In this document: positions 15,021-16,289 of the stretch, one piece after another
Position numbering within the stretch: the stretch's first letter is position 1
Layout: each line of letters starts with the position of its first letter
NCBI GenBank assembly: GCA_017454585.1
Contig: JAFTCU010000190.1
Coordinates: 1-16,289 of the forward strand
Direction: 5' to 3'
Source of the DNA: Thermoguttaceae bacterium
GTDB lineage: Bacteria > Planctomycetota > Planctomycetia > Pirellulales > Thermoguttaceae
Length of the DNA: 16,289 nt
The notes under the pieces: model-generated
The model's database searches: none
Seen by the model: only the letters and a program-made list of their open reading frames with translations
Told to the model about the DNA's origin: nothing
Made by a program: the position numbers and the translations under genes

Positions 15021-16289
15021 ATGCGTACGTTCTTCACTTTCCTGACCCTTTTGCTTGCGGTCACTCTTGCACAGGCCGGCTCACTTCGGCTTGCTGAAAA
15101 CGGCCAAACCGGCTGGAAAATCGCCCTCCCGGCTGAACCTACGGACGTGGAAAAGACCGCCGCCCGTGAACTGGCCGAACATCTGAATCTCATCACCGGC
15201 GCCGAGTTCCCGACGGTTTCCGAGGCGGACCTCCCCGCTGACGCGCAGAACGTGCTGTTCGTCGGAAACGGTTCCGCGATGGCGGCCGAATACGCCAAAG
15301 CCGGAAAAACCGGCGAGAAACCGTTCAAGTTCGACGAGATATTCATCCGCGCGGACGGTTCGAACCTCTACCTCGGAGGTCACGAGCGGCGCGGTGCGCT
15401 CTACGCGGTTTACTCGTTCCTTCAGGACACGCTAGGGGTACGCTGGTGGACGGCCGAAAGCTCTTTCATCCCGAAAAAGCCAACGCTTGAAGTCGCCGAC
15501 GACCTGAGCGTTTCGTACGCCCCGCAGCTCATTTCCCGCGAGATGTACCACCGCCTCGCGCAGAAGCCGATTTTCTCCGCGCGCATGAAAGGGAACGGCT
15601 CAATTCCGGCCGAGTACGGCGGACGGGTCAGCATCATTTACTTCGTTCACTCGTTCTTCCGCGTTCTGCCGCCGGAAAAGTACTTTGACGAGCATCCCGA
15701 ATGGTACTCGGAAATCGACGGGAAACGCAAAGGGGAACACACGCAGCTGTGCCTCTCGAACGAAGAAATGCGTAAAGAGTACGTCCGGGTCATTCTTGAG
15801 GAACTTCGCAAAGCGAAGGATCCCCGCTTCATCGACGTGAGCCAGAACGACTGGGGCGGCTGGTGCCAGTGCGAGAAATGCAAAGCCCTGGCCGAACAGG
15901 AAGGCAGTCAGGCCGGGCCGCTGATCACGTTCCTGAATAAAGTGGCCGAAGACATTGAAAAAGAATTTCCGGACGTGCTCGTCGAGACGCTCGCGTACCA
16001 GCAGTCCCGCAAGCCGCCGAAGACGGTCCGCCCGCGCGACAACGTGCTGGTGCGTCTCTGCTCGATCGAATGTTCCTTCAGCCAGCCCCTTGAATCGGAG
16101 CAGAACGAAAAATTCGCCTCCGATATTGACGGGTGGAGCAAGATCGCAAAGCACCTCTTCATCTGGGACTACGTGACGAACTACCGCGCCTACGTCGAAC
16201 CGTTCCCGAACCTGAAGGTCCTCGCGCCGAACCTCCGTTTCTTCCTGAAACACGGCGCGGTCGGCCTCTTCTGCGAAGGGGAAGGCGAC
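15021..16289 (+). CDS. Secreted DUF4838 protein (glycoside-hydrolase-like), 3' partial
   Basis: 423 codons are open to the right edge with no stop. Residues 1-19 are a signal peptide (MRTFFTFLTLLLAVTLAQA, probable cleavage after A19). Residues about 25-165 resemble the N-terminal beta-alpha domain of alpha-glucuronidases: TAARELAEHLNLITG (46-60), a VFVGNG-like LFVGNGS (79-85), and GGHERRGALYAVYSFLQDTL (119-138). The DUF4838 core follows: EHPEWYSEIDG (224-234), QLCLSN (242-247), SQNDWGGWCQCEKC (274-287) with its paired cysteines, and AYQQSRKPP (325-333). Members are common in PVC bacteria that degrade glycans; the exact reaction is not established. Codons are visibly more G/C-ending than in the upstream operon. 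The gene has its own consensus promoter and reads away from the RraA-family gene, so it is a separate unit. The family call is firm from motifs; substrate is unknown. Confidence 0.85.
   Translation, partial: MRTFFTFLTLLLAVTLAQAGSLRLAENGQTGWKIALPAEPTDVEKTAARELAEHLNLITGAEFPTVSEADLPADAQNVLFVGNGSAMAAEYAKAGKTGEKPFKFDEIFIRADGSNLYLGGHERRGALYAVYSFLQDTLGVRWWTAESSFIPKKPTLEVADDLSVSYAPQLISREMYHRLAQKPIFSARMKGNGSIPAEYGGRVSIIYFVHSFFRVLPPEKYFDEHPEWYSEIDGKRKGEHTQLCLSNEEMRKEYVRVILEELRKAKDPRFIDVSQNDWGGWCQCEKCKALAEQEGSQAGPLITFLNKVAEDIEKEFPDVLVETLAYQQSRKPPKTVRPRDNVLVRLCSIECSFSQPLESEQNEKFASDIDGWSKIAKHLFIWDYVTNYRAYVEPFPNLKVLAPNLRFFLKHGAVGLFCEGEGD

Noticed and set aside
15600..16253. Open frame on the - strand (217 codons)
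   Set aside because: Antisense to the DUF4838 gene, which has a signal peptide, family motifs and a promoter.

Overview
The window is bacterial, with dense coding, Shine-Dalgarno sites of the AAGGA type and moderate GC. It is most consistent with the PVC superphylum (Planctomycetota or Lentisphaerota). That placement is inferred from gene content: a DUF4838-type secreted glycoside-hydrolase-like protein, an RraA-family protein, and a GTPase/GAP1/protein-kinase/vWA operon of the kind seen in organisationally complex bacteria. No rRNA, tRNA or phylogenetic marker is present to confirm it.

Region 1 (1-13456, all + strand) is one long gene cluster that looks like a single membrane-associated NTP-dependent signalling machine. 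In order it encodes: (i) the 3' part of a membrane protein with two transmembrane segments, a cysteine cluster and a P-loop GTPase domain (DO-GTPase2-like); (ii) a protein-kinase-fold protein with a Lys-to-Arg change at the ATP lysine, a long helical region and a C-terminal beta-sandwich; (iii) a 1512-residue GAP1-like protein (GTPase-associated protein 1, type-2 N-terminus) with a single membrane span in its middle and a large tail after it; (iv) a membrane-anchored coiled-coil protein; (v) a vWA protein with intact MIDAS; (vi) a tandem-vWA protein joined by a Pro/Gln-rich linker, in which both vWA domains have lost different MIDAS residues. Genes ii and iii overlap by ATGA; the other gaps are 42-129 bp. 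An AT-rich 32-bp inverted repeat sits between the GTPase and kinase genes. Two hairpins follow the last gene.

Region 2 (13573-14307, - strand) is a single RraA-family gene, convergent with the operon, with its own promoter at 14358-14386.

Region 3 (14308-15020) has no gene. It holds two divergent sigma70-type promoters and a nested inverted-repeat element of about 470 bp that includes a perfect 34-bp inverted pair.

Region 4 (15021 to the right edge) is the 5' part of a secreted DUF4838 protein, driven by a perfect TTGACA-17-TATAAT promoter. Regions 2 and 4 look like ordinary sugar or organic-acid metabolism and are probably unrelated to the operon.

How the operon may work (inference): the GTPase and the front half of the GAP1-like protein lie on the cytoplasmic face. 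The GTPase loop, the GAP1 tail and the anchored coiled-coil protein lie on the other face. The kinase-like protein and the three vWA domains supply regulation and scaffolding. No recognisable toxin, nuclease or other effector is in the window, so the system's output is unknown; further genes may lie left of position 1.
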